Both the position numbers and the translations under genes were made by a program. Shown here piece after piece: positions 44,952 to 52,486 of a stretch of DNA of 64,000 bases. This DNA comes from an uncultured Bacteroidales bacterium. Its GTDB lineage: Bacteria > Bacteroidota > Bacteroidia > Bacteroidales > Paludibacteraceae. The stretch's first letter is position 1. Each line of letters opens with the position of its first letter. The stretch is taken from assembly GCA_900317745.1 (NCBI GenBank), contig ONHW01000004.1, positions 1-64,000 on the forward strand, given 5' to 3'. The notes below the pieces were generated by a model. It saw nothing but the letters and a program-made list of their open reading frames with translations. It was not told the origin of the DNA and did not search any database.

Positions 44952-45431
44952 ATGAAAGTACCCAAATACATACGAACATTTATGGGTGATGAATTTCGCG
45001 CTGTTGAAGGAGTGAATGCTCATTTTATCCTGACTAAATTTTCAGAACCGGATTTCCGACCTGTAGAAAATGTAGTCGGATGTTATGTGATTTCCGCTAT
45101 CGAAAAGAATATCGAGTATCCGAAGGGCAAGAGCCCTATCTTGTATATCGGGCTTTCCAAACATTTGTTGACAAGATTAAAACATGATCATTACCGTGAC
45201 AACCTAAAGAAATTGCTGGATAATCCGGAATATGGTTTGCGAGGCAGTCTAATTAGCATGATGCAGGATAAGTATCAATATATGTACTATTTAGGGGCAA
45301 AAGTGGATGTATTCTATTGTAAAGGAACACAGAGCGCTAAAGAGTTTGAAAGTCGCCTTATCGCCAATTTTTACTATAAATATCGCAGTATGCCTGTAGG
45401 CAATGGCGCACGATCTTTTAGCCAAAGATAG
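44952..45431 (+). CDS. GIY-YIG nuclease-like protein
   Basis: 159 residues. The GIY part is VVGCYVISAIE (about 36-46), the YIG part ILYIGLSKHLLTRLKHDH (about 63-80) with the conserved Arg, and a Glu (ESRLIANFYYKY) near 138 fits the metal ligand. Other domains are not present. It could be a small homing or defence endonuclease. It lies 43 bases after the RhuM-like gene. The lower G+C compared with murA fits acquisition, but I did not compute it across the region. Confidence 0.65.
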   Translation: MKVPKYIRTFMGDEFRAVEGVNAHFILTKFSEPDFRPVENVVGCYVISAIEKNIEYPKGKSPILYIGLSKHLLTRLKHDHYRDNLKKLLDNPEYGLRGSLISMMQDKYQYMYYLGAKVDVFYCKGTQSAKEFESRLIANFYYKYRSMPVGNGARSFSQR

Positions 45432-45529
45432 AATGCTTGTAATTTGTGTTGGAGCGATAGTGTGATATAAATTGTATAAGTCACAACCCATAGGAGTAAA
45501 AAGAAAAATACAATAATTTTGCAGATTTA

Positions 45530-45561
45530 TTTGCTTAATTCATTTATTTTTTGTATCTTTG
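45530..45561 (+). promoter_or_regulatory. Promoter of the HTH / nucleotidyltransferase unit
   Basis: TTTG, 20 bases, TATCTTTG, about 60 bases before the ATG at 45622. Confidence 0.78.
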
Positions 45562-45621
45562 CAGCAGTTATAAATTTTTGCATTTCGCGAATTGCGAAAA
45601 AAATTCTTTAAATTGTTGTGT

Positions 45622-46146
45622 ATGATAGTACTAAAGCCACAAGATTTTCTTGTGTTGTTGAAAAAAATAACATCACAAGGAAAGAGCCTGACCGCATATA
45701 AATTGGCGGAAGAAATTGGAATAAGTGCGTCAAGCGTGGGTGAAAGTCTTGAACGCTGCAAGGCGGCGCAGTTAGTGGATCGCAGCAAGAAGCGTGTTAA
45801 TACACTTGCATTGCAAGAGTTTCTGGTCCATGGTATTCAGTACGTGTTTCCCGCTGAGGCGGGGCGAGTAGGTAGAGGCGTGGCAACTTATGTCAGCGCA
45901 TCGCCGATTCAAGAGCAACTGGCTGGCAACGCGGAGAGTTATGTGTGGCACTATCTGAAAGGAAATGCCCGTGGTCAACAGATAGAGCCGCTCTATCCAT
46001 CTGTGCCCGAAGCTGCACTGCGAGACCCTGAACTATACCAACTATTGGTCATCGTTGATACTCTCCGCATGGGCAGAGCACGTGAAAGAGAAATTGCTAT
46101 TCAGGAGTTAGCAGTAAGAATTAACCGCTATGTCGAAAACGAATAA
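45622..46146 (+). CDS. Helix-turn-helix DNA-binding protein, putative antitoxin
   Basis: 174 residues. The N-terminal 60 residues form a winged-helix/HTH segment (SLTAYKLAEEIGISASSVGESLERCKAAQ), followed by a wing-like KKRVNTLALQEFLVHG and a C-terminal domain of unknown fold (YVFPAEAGRVGRGVATYVSA). The TTG at 45592 would add ten basic residues; the ATG at 45622 is preferred. It ends 17 bases inside the next gene, a nucleotidyltransferase-phosphoesterase fusion. That overlap and the promoter suggest a two-gene operon of toxin-antitoxin type, with this protein as the repressor. The family is not recognised with confidence. Confidence 0.7.
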   Translation: MIVLKPQDFLVLLKKITSQGKSLTAYKLAEEIGISASSVGESLERCKAAQLVDRSKKRVNTLALQEFLVHGIQYVFPAEAGRVGRGVATYVSASPIQEQLAGNAESYVWHYLKGNARGQQIEPLYPSVPEAALRDPELYQLLVIVDTLRMGRAREREIAIQELAVRINRYVENE

Positions 46147-47623
46147 CGAGCGCCTGCAAGAGATTGCTGAGGCGATGCAGGAACTGAACGCGCGCATCGT
46201 GTACGTGGGCGGAGCGATGGCAGGTGGATACGCAACTGATCCGATAGCAACAGCACCTCGCACAACAACAGATGTAGATTGCGTGGTTGATTCGCACTCT
46301 TACAGCGAGCATGCTGCATTTGAAGAACTGCTGAGAGCCAAACATTTTCAAAACGACATAGATTCCGAGCCACCTGTTATCTGCCGCTGGGTATATAACG
46401 GCGAGAAGGTTGATGTGATGTCAATGAACGAGCAGAGCCTAACGTTTGGCAACAGGTGGTATCGCATCGGTTTTGAGCATCGCGAGTCCTTCGCTTTGCC
46501 ATCCGGGCAACTCATCTACCGTTTGCCTGTCACATATTACATCGCAACGAAGATTGAGGCGTTACGTTCGCGCGGCGGCGGTGATTGGCGAGGAGCGAAA
46601 GATTTCGAAGATATCATATATGTGCTTAACTATTGCACCGAGTTTGTTGACAGATTCAATGCAGAAGATGAGCAGGTTAAATCCTTTGTAGCAGAGCAGT
46701 TTGCCGATATGCTGCAACGCCCGAATATCACAGAAGAGATTGAATGCGCTATTGCACCCGATGAAGTTGAGCGTACAGACTTGATTCTTGATATACTAAA
46801 AACATGTGTGCAGTATAAGCCACAATCTTTGCGCATCCAATTTGTCAGCGACTTGCACCTGGAGTTTCCCGAGAACAGGGCTTGGCTTGCAGCGCATCCG
46901 CTTGAGGTCACAGGCGATATACTACTCATTGCCGGGGATACGGCGTATCTGGATTTGCCGGAGTCGGGTAAAGATAGCTATTCGATGTTCGATTTCTGGG
47001 ATTGGACATCGCGTAACTATCGGCAAGTGATTGTTTGCTTTGGCAACCATGATTTCTATGGCTACTACGACATAGCCACTATGCCGGACGGTTATTGCAA
47101 GACCATTCGTCCCAATGTGCATGCATATTACAATAATGTTGTGCACCTCGCCGATACGGATATAATTGTATCCACACTTTGGGCGCATATAGAACCATAC
47201 AACGCCTATTTGACCGAGCGCAATGTAAGTGATTTCTACCGCATCAAATACAACGGGCATAAGTTGACAGCCGATGATTTCAATGCGGAGCATGCGCGCT
47301 GCTTGGCATTCATCAAACGAGCTGTAACAGAGAGTAAAGCAAAAACAAAAATTGTCCTCACGCACCATGTGCCAACGCAATTATGCACAGCTGCTGAGTT
47401 CGTGGGAAGTACAATTAACGGTGCATTTACGGTTGAACTGGGCGAATATATCGCTGATTCGGGCATTGACTATTGGATTTACGGGCATTCACATCGTAAT
47501 ATCAAAGCACAGATAGGTAACACACTCATTTTATCTAATCAGTTAGGATACATCTCCCATGGCGAATACCTGCACAATGGTTTCAACGCCTCCGCTGCCC
47601 TCGTGATCCCAACTGAAACATAA
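46130..47623 (+). CDS. Nucleotidyltransferase fused to metallophosphoesterase
   Basis: 497 residues in two parts. Residues 1-225: a nucleotidyltransferase of the AbiEii/MNT kind, with GGAMAGGY (27-34), acidic triad D48-D50 (TTDVDCVVD) and D95 (KVDVMS), and the downstream KIEALRSR...AKDFEDIIYVL (141-166). Residues 235-497: a calcineurin-like phosphoesterase with all metal motifs, SDLHLEF (240-246), AGD (268-270), FGNHD (304-308), THH (411-413) and YGHSHRN (451-457). One protein thus can in principle attach and remove a nucleotide. Its start overlaps the end of an HTH protein by 17 bases. The role is inferred to be defence or toxin-antitoxin. Confidence 0.8.
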   Translation: MSKTNNERLQEIAEAMQELNARIVYVGGAMAGGYATDPIATAPRTTTDVDCVVDSHSYSEHAAFEELLRAKHFQNDIDSEPPVICRWVYNGEKVDVMSMNEQSLTFGNRWYRIGFEHRESFALPSGQLIYRLPVTYYIATKIEALRSRGGGDWRGAKDFEDIIYVLNYCTEFVDRFNAEDEQVKSFVAEQFADMLQRPNITEEIECAIAPDEVERTDLILDILKTCVQYKPQSLRIQFVSDLHLEFPENRAWLAAHPLEVTGDILLIAGDTAYLDLPESGKDSYSMFDFWDWTSRNYRQVIVCFGNHDFYGYYDIATMPDGYCKTIRPNVHAYYNNVVHLADTDIIVSTLWAHIEPYNAYLTERNVSDFYRIKYNGHKLTADDFNAEHARCLAFIKRAVTESKAKTKIVLTHHVPTQLCTAAEFVGSTINGAFTVELGEYIADSGIDYWIYGHSHRNIKAQIGNTLILSNQLGYISHGEYLHNGFNASAALVIPTET

Positions 47624-47654
47624 TACAAAGAATATGGCAACTTATCACAACACA

Positions 47655-49280
47655 ATGAAACGAATACTATTACTTATTGCAATTATCTGCTTGCCGCTGA
47701 TGGCTTCGGCGCAGATCGTAGAGGCGGTCAAGTGGAGCGGGGAAGTGATTCCTGCTGCCGCCGCCGGCGCAGTGGATAGCGTGCGGCTGACAGCCACCAT
47801 TCAGGAAGGTTGGCACATGACGCTGATCAATGTAGGCGAAGAGGAGATCGGCGAGGAAATCTACGACAGCCCGTTCACCCTCACGTTTGCGGCAAACGAG
47901 GTTGTGCCCATCCGGTACAACAGCTGCAACGACCAGATGTGTACCGCACCGGAGATATATAGTTATGAAGCCTCTCCCCAGCCCTCTCCTCAAGAGAGGG
48001 TGAGTGGAAACAACGGTTCTCGCTCATTGTGGGTGATCTTCTTCCTCGGGTTGTTGGGCGGCTTGCTGGCTATATTCACGCCCTGCGTGTGGCCGATCAT
48101 ACCTATGACGGTCAGTTTCTTCCTCAAGCGCACCGACAAAGGTCTGCAAAACGCTATTCTCTACGGGCTGAGTATCATTATTCTGTACGTGGGATTGGGA
48201 TTGTTGGTTACCATTGCTTTCGGCGCGTCGGCACTGAACGACCTGAGTACCAATGCTGTAGTCAACATTGTGTTCTTCCTGATTCTGGTAGTGTTTGCGC
48301 TGTCGTTCTTCGGGTTGTTCGAGATCACACTGCCAGACTCTTGGTCCACAGCTCTGGATAGCAAGGCTCGCAGCACGGGCGGATTCCTGAGTATCCTGCT
48401 CATGGCATTCACGCTGGTTATCGTCTCGTTCAGTTGTACAGGGCCTATCATCGGCACGTTGCTGGTAGAGGCTGCCGGACGCAGTCTGCTGGCACCGGCT
48501 ATCGGAATGTTGGGCTTTGCTATCGCCTTGGCTTTGCCGTTCTCGCTGTTTGCCTTGTTCCCGCAGTGGCTCAAGCAGGCGCCCAAGTCCGGCGATTGGA
48601 TGACAGCATTCAAGGTTGTGCTCGCATTCATCGAACTCGCATTGTCGCTCAAGTTCCTCAGCGTGGCGGATATGGCTTACGGCTGGGGTATATTGCCGCG
48701 TTGGCTGTTTATTGCCATCTGGATAGCCTGCTTCCTGGGCATAGCCGTTTATTTGCTGTGGAATATCCGCAACGTGAATTTGACGCGCAAGATCATCCGA
48801 ACTATTGTTATTGTTCCTTCAGTTGCCTTTGCCTGCTACCTTGTACCTGGCTTATGGGGCGCACCGGTGAAGGCTATCAGCGCTTTTGCGCCGCCAATGG
48901 AGATTGAGGGCCGCGAGGTGTTCAACGATTACGAAGAAGGCATGGCGTACGCCCGCCAGACCGGCAAACCCGTGATCATAGACTTTACGGGTTACGGTTG
49001 CGTCAACTGCCGGAAGATGGAGACTTATGTGCTGGATAACGATAGCGTCAAAGCCCGCTTGCAGAACTACGTGTTCATCGAACTGTTTGTCGATCATCGT
49101 TTGGATACCGATAACGATGGCGAGAGTGAAGGAACAGAGAACAGCCGGATCCAGCGCGAGCAGTTCGGCTCGAATGCTCAACCGTTCTTTGTGCAACTGG
49201 ATGCCCGTGGCAAGCAGGTGACTGAACCCATGGCGTTCACTACCGATCCCGAAGAGTTCATCCGTTGGCTGAAGTATTAG
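47655..49280 (+). CDS. DsbD-like thiol:disulfide interchange protein
   Basis: 541 residues. Signal peptide (RILLLIAIICLPLMASAQ), an N-terminal DsbD-alpha-like domain with CNDQMC near 92-97, eight hydrophobic segments (CcdA/DsbD type, TPCVWPIIPMT with the conserved Cys-Pro), and a C-terminal thioredoxin-like domain with CVNC. It moves electrons from cytoplasmic thioredoxin to periplasmic substrates. The ATG at 47655 starts the signal peptide; 47634 is the alternative. Residues about 106-117 (SPQPSPQERVSGN) are encoded by a repeat unit of the CTCCCTTCAGG family. It overlaps nothing and is followed by a bidirectional terminator. Confidence 0.88.
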   Translation: MKRILLLIAIICLPLMASAQIVEAVKWSGEVIPAAAAGAVDSVRLTATIQEGWHMTLINVGEEEIGEEIYDSPFTLTFAANEVVPIRYNSCNDQMCTAPEIYSYEASPQPSPQERVSGNNGSRSLWVIFFLGLLGGLLAIFTPCVWPIIPMTVSFFLKRTDKGLQNAILYGLSIIILYVGLGLLVTIAFGASALNDLSTNAVVNIVFFLILVVFALSFFGLFEITLPDSWSTALDSKARSTGGFLSILLMAFTLVIVSFSCTGPIIGTLLVEAAGRSLLAPAIGMLGFAIALALPFSLFALFPQWLKQAPKSGDWMTAFKVVLAFIELALSLKFLSVADMAYGWGILPRWLFIAIWIACFLGIAVYLLWNIRNVNLTRKIIRTIVIVPSVAFACYLVPGLWGAPVKAISAFAPPMEIEGREVFNDYEEGMAYARQTGKPVIIDFTGYGCVNCRKMETYVLDNDSVKARLQNYVFIELFVDHRLDTDNDGESEGTENSRIQREQFGSNAQPFFVQLDARGKQVTEPMAFTTDPEEFIRWLKY

Positions 49281-49283
49281 CGA

Positions 49284-49323
49284 AAAAACAAAAAGAGACA
49301 TCTCCCGATGACTCTTTTTTTTT
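49284..49323. terminator. Bidirectional terminator after the DsbD-like gene
   Basis: AAAGAG(A)CATC, TCCC loop, GATG(A)CTCTTT, with T runs on both strands. Four bases after the stop, it fits the plus-strand gene; on the minus strand it would end the short transcript proposed below. Confidence 0.85.
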
Positions 49324-49369
49324 CAGGTATTAGTCTTTAAGGTATTAAAGATTGGTATTTTTCTTTAGA
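49284..49369 (-). ncRNA. Candidate small RNA between promoter and terminator
   Basis: On the minus strand a promoter-like pair (ATTG, 20 bases, TACCTTTG) at 49375-49406 is followed by about 85 bases, then the terminator. The short transcript would hold one perfect hairpin (TCTTTAA, TACC loop, TTAAAGA, forward 49334-49351) and then the terminator stem. No ORF is present. The alternative is that the promoter motif is chance and the hairpin only belongs to the dsbD 3' end. Confidence 0.4.
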
Positions 49370-49374
49370 CGATG

Positions 49375-49406
49375 CAAAGGTACGACAATTTTTTCAATTT
49401 TGCAAT
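49375..49406 (-). promoter_or_regulatory. Minus-strand promoter pointing to the dsbD 3' end
   Basis: TACCTTTG with ATTG 20 bases upstream, the same geometry as the tRNA-Glu promoter. No minus-strand gene lies within reach before the terminator at 49284. Confidence 0.55.
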
Positions 49407-49575
49407 ACCTAAAATATGTTTAATAGCATAAAAAGGCTGTATTGTTTCAAAAATCTATGTTAAAAGAGCGTGTAAGCGTCATTCTTGCTCTTTTGGGCAG
49501 GGGTATATCAGGAACAGAACGCCCATAAATTAACATTGCAAAATAGTATTTGTGTGTAAAATTATTTGCTATAAA

Positions 49576-49607
49576 TTTGGAAATATCCGATTTTTTTTGT
49601 ATCTTTG
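49576..49607 (+). promoter_or_regulatory. Promoter of the TonB-receptor operon
   Basis: TTTG, 20 bases, TATCTTTG. Transcription would start near 49614, giving a leader of about 134 bases. Confidence 0.8.
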
Positions 49608-49629
49608 TGCCATTGTTTCGATTAGTTGC

Positions 49630-49696
49630 AATACTATGTTGGTCTGTTCTCTTTACACGCGCGCACACATGTGCGCAAACAATATTACATAGTATT
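49630..49696 (+). promoter_or_regulatory. Structured 5' leader of the TonB-receptor gene
   Basis: AATACTATG at 49630-49638 is the exact reverse complement of CATAGTATT at 49688-49696. Nested inside is a GCGCAC...GTGCGC hairpin (about 49660-49675). Together these make a two-stem structure in the mRNA leader, a plausible cis-regulatory element. No T run follows, so a translational or RNA-stability role is more likely than attenuation. Confidence 0.5.
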
Positions 49697-49747
49697 CCGA
49701 TAGTGCAATCTGCTGAGTAAGATTATTCGTAAATAAATCAATCTATA

Positions 49748-52474
49748 ATGAAACAAGTCTCACTATTTCTTCTTTGTCTGCTTGTTCCCTGTCTGGCTTA
49801 CGCCCAAACCATGCGCGTGGTCGGTACAGTGCTTGACGAACAGACATCCGAGCCGCTTATTGGCGTGTCAATCCTCGAGGAAGGCACGGCTAATGGCATG
49901 ATTACCGACATTGACGGTAATTTCGTGATTGAAGTGCAGCAAGGCGCAACGTTGCAATTGTCGTACGTTGGTTATACTACGCAAACACTTGCAGCCAAAG
50001 CGAACATGGGTAACATCCTCCTCAAGCCCGAGGTCGTTGTGTTGCAAGACGTGACTATTGTCGGTCAGATTGCCCGCCAGCAGAAAACGCCGGTGGCCAT
50101 CAGTCAGATAGCAGCACTGGAAATTGAGGAACGCTTGGGCGGACAGGAGTTCCCTGAAGTGCTGAAGAACACCCCGGGTGTGCACGCCAACGGTCAAGGT
50201 GGCGGTTGGGGAGACTCGGAGATATGGATGCGTGGATTTGACAATACGAATGTTGCCACGATGATCAACGGTGTGCCGATGAACGATATGGAGGGCGGTA
50301 CGGTCTATTGGTCGAACTGGCAGGGATTGTCGGACGTAACATCCGTGATGCAAACGCAGCGCGGTATGGGTGCTGCCAAACTGTCAACGCCATCTGTGGG
50401 AGGTACAATCAACATCGTAACCCGAGGCATAGATGCCAAGCGGGGAGGAATGATCAGTTACTCGATGGGTAATGACAATGCCAACAAGATAGCATTCTCT
50501 GTTTCTACAGGATTGATGAAGAGCGGTTGGGCGATTACGGTGCTTTTCTCCAAGTCGTGGGGCGACGGATACATACAAGGAACAGGCTATAGCGGCTACA
50601 GTTACTTTGCCAATATATCCAAACGAATCAACGACCGCCATCAGTTGTCACTCAGTGGTTTTGGCGCTCCGCAGTGGCACTGGCAGCGACCTGCCGGTTC
50701 ATCGGGCGCGCTCACGTTGGCGGAGTGGAACAATGTGCGCAAATATATGACCGATGGCGTGGATTTCCGCAGATACAACCCTTTGTACGGCTATGACAGC
50801 AAGGGAAAGCAGAAAGGTACGAACTATAACAGTTACCACAAACCTCAGATCTCTCTCAACCACGTTTGGCAGATTGACTACAAGTCTTCGCTTTCCACAG
50901 CCTTATATACATCCATAGGTCGCGGTTTCGGTAACACCGCCGAGGCGAGCCCGTATTCGCAATACGCCTATTCCGATCTGACGCGCGGCGCGTACAATGG
51001 CGTGCTGACCACAACCTTCCGCCGTGAGGATGGTTCGTTTGACTACTCGGCAGTGGAGGCAATCAATGCCTCCTCTCAATCAGGTTCGCAACTGATCATT
51101 GCTGAGAACCGCAACTACCATAACTGGTACGGCTTGGTATCAACCTACAACAGCAAGTTCCTTGACGAGACGCTCGAACTGACGGCTGGTGTTGACCTGC
51201 GTTACTACCAGGGCATTCACTCGGCGGTTATCTCTGACTTGCTGTCAGGTGATTACTTTATCGATGCAACCCGCGTAAACTCGGTTTCAGCGGCAAACAA
51301 CAGTCACCGAAATGATCCGGCCTGGACGTATCAGAAGATGAACGTAGGCGACATTGTTTATCGTGACTACACCGGCCATGTGATGCAGGAAGGTGTGTTC
51401 GGCACACTCGAGTATGTCAAAGATGCACTCTCCGCCTTCGTCAACGGTTCGCTCTGTTACACCGATTATTGGCGTGTTGACCGCTTCTATTACGATGAAG
51501 CGCATCAGAAGTCGGATGTTATCGGCTTCTTCGGCGGAACAATCAAAGGTGGTATCAACTGCAACATCAATCGCTTCAACAACCTCTTCCTGAACGCAGG
51601 TTTCATCTCCCGTGCGCCGAAGTTCAACGGAGCGTTTATGACATCCAATACCTCGCACGCCTTCAACCGCAATGCCAAGAACGAGAAGATCGCTTCCGTG
51701 GAGATTGGCTACGGATTCCACAACGAGTTTGTCAATATCATGCTCAACGGCTACTATACCCGTTGGCTCGACAAGACGATGAGCCGCTCAACTACTTTGG
51801 CTGATCAGTCGAACGGATATATCAATATGAACGGAGTAGGAGCGCAGCACATGGGCTTGGAGCTGGAACTCAAGGCGCGACCCACACAGTGGCTGGAACT
51901 CAATGCTATGCTCTCGCTCGGTGATTGGAGATGGAAAGGTAAAGATGTTATCGGTTACATCTTCGACGAGCGTGGCAACGCTGTTACTGCTGATGGCGTG
52001 CAGACTACACCGTATTGCACCGATGAAGGCAAGGAACACGCTTGGGCGAAGATTGATGTGGAGAATATCCGCGTAGGCGGACAGGCGCAGACTACTGCCA
52101 ACCTCGGTGTGATGTTCAAGCCGTTCAAGGGCTTCCGTATAGGTGGCGAATATACCTTGTACGACCGCAACTACTCGTATTACTCCTTCTCCGGCTCCAA
52201 CCTCGTTACAGGCAAAACGGTGCATATAGTTGAACCCTATCGCTGCCCGATAGGCGGCACACTCGACGCACGCGTAAGTTACTCGTTTGACTTCGGAAGC
52301 GTGCGGGCTACACTCGCGGCGAACGTAACCAACGTGCTCAACCAGCACCATATTGAGAAGGCCTGGTCTGCATCTACCGTCACACAGACGATTGCCGAGA
52401 ACACCAAGGATAACATCTACTTCTTCTACAACAAAGGTAGGCAGTGGAATATACGTCTTAAGTTGAACTTCTAA
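49748..52474 (+). CDS. TonB-dependent receptor with carboxypeptidase-regulatory-like domain
   Basis: 908 residues. Signal peptide (LFLLCLLVPCLAYAQ), a beta-sandwich at about 23-95 (GTVLDEQTSEPLIGVSILEEGT), the plug domain (about 105-225, EVLKNTPGVHANGQGGGWGDSEIWMRGFDN and GGTINIVTRG) and a barrel ending in QWNIRLKLNF. It would import a ligand, unknown, using TonB energy. The downstream genes encode a lipoprotein and an OB-fold secreted protein rather than a SusD homologue, so it is not a classical Sus locus. Confidence 0.88.
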   Translation: MKQVSLFLLCLLVPCLAYAQTMRVVGTVLDEQTSEPLIGVSILEEGTANGMITDIDGNFVIEVQQGATLQLSYVGYTTQTLAAKANMGNILLKPEVVVLQDVTIVGQIARQQKTPVAISQIAALEIEERLGGQEFPEVLKNTPGVHANGQGGGWGDSEIWMRGFDNTNVATMINGVPMNDMEGGTVYWSNWQGLSDVTSVMQTQRGMGAAKLSTPSVGGTINIVTRGIDAKRGGMISYSMGNDNANKIAFSVSTGLMKSGWAITVLFSKSWGDGYIQGTGYSGYSYFANISKRINDRHQLSLSGFGAPQWHWQRPAGSSGALTLAEWNNVRKYMTDGVDFRRYNPLYGYDSKGKQKGTNYNSYHKPQISLNHVWQIDYKSSLSTALYTSIGRGFGNTAEASPYSQYAYSDLTRGAYNGVLTTTFRREDGSFDYSAVEAINASSQSGSQLIIAENRNYHNWYGLVSTYNSKFLDETLELTAGVDLRYYQGIHSAVISDLLSGDYFIDATRVNSVSAANNSHRNDPAWTYQKMNVGDIVYRDYTGHVMQEGVFGTLEYVKDALSAFVNGSLCYTDYWRVDRFYYDEAHQKSDVIGFFGGTIKGGINCNINRFNNLFLNAGFISRAPKFNGAFMTSNTSHAFNRNAKNEKIASVEIGYGFHNEFVNIMLNGYYTRWLDKTMSRSTTLADQSNGYINMNGVGAQHMGLELELKARPTQWLELNAMLSLGDWRWKGKDVIGYIFDERGNAVTADGVQTTPYCTDEGKEHAWAKIDVENIRVGGQAQTTANLGVMFKPFKGFRIGGEYTLYDRNYSYYSFSGSNLVTGKTVHIVEPYRCPIGGTLDARVSYSFDFGSVRATLAANVTNVLNQHHIEKAWSASTVTQTIAENTKDNIYFFYNKGRQWNIRLKLNF

Positions 52475-52486
52475 ACTATGGCAGAT

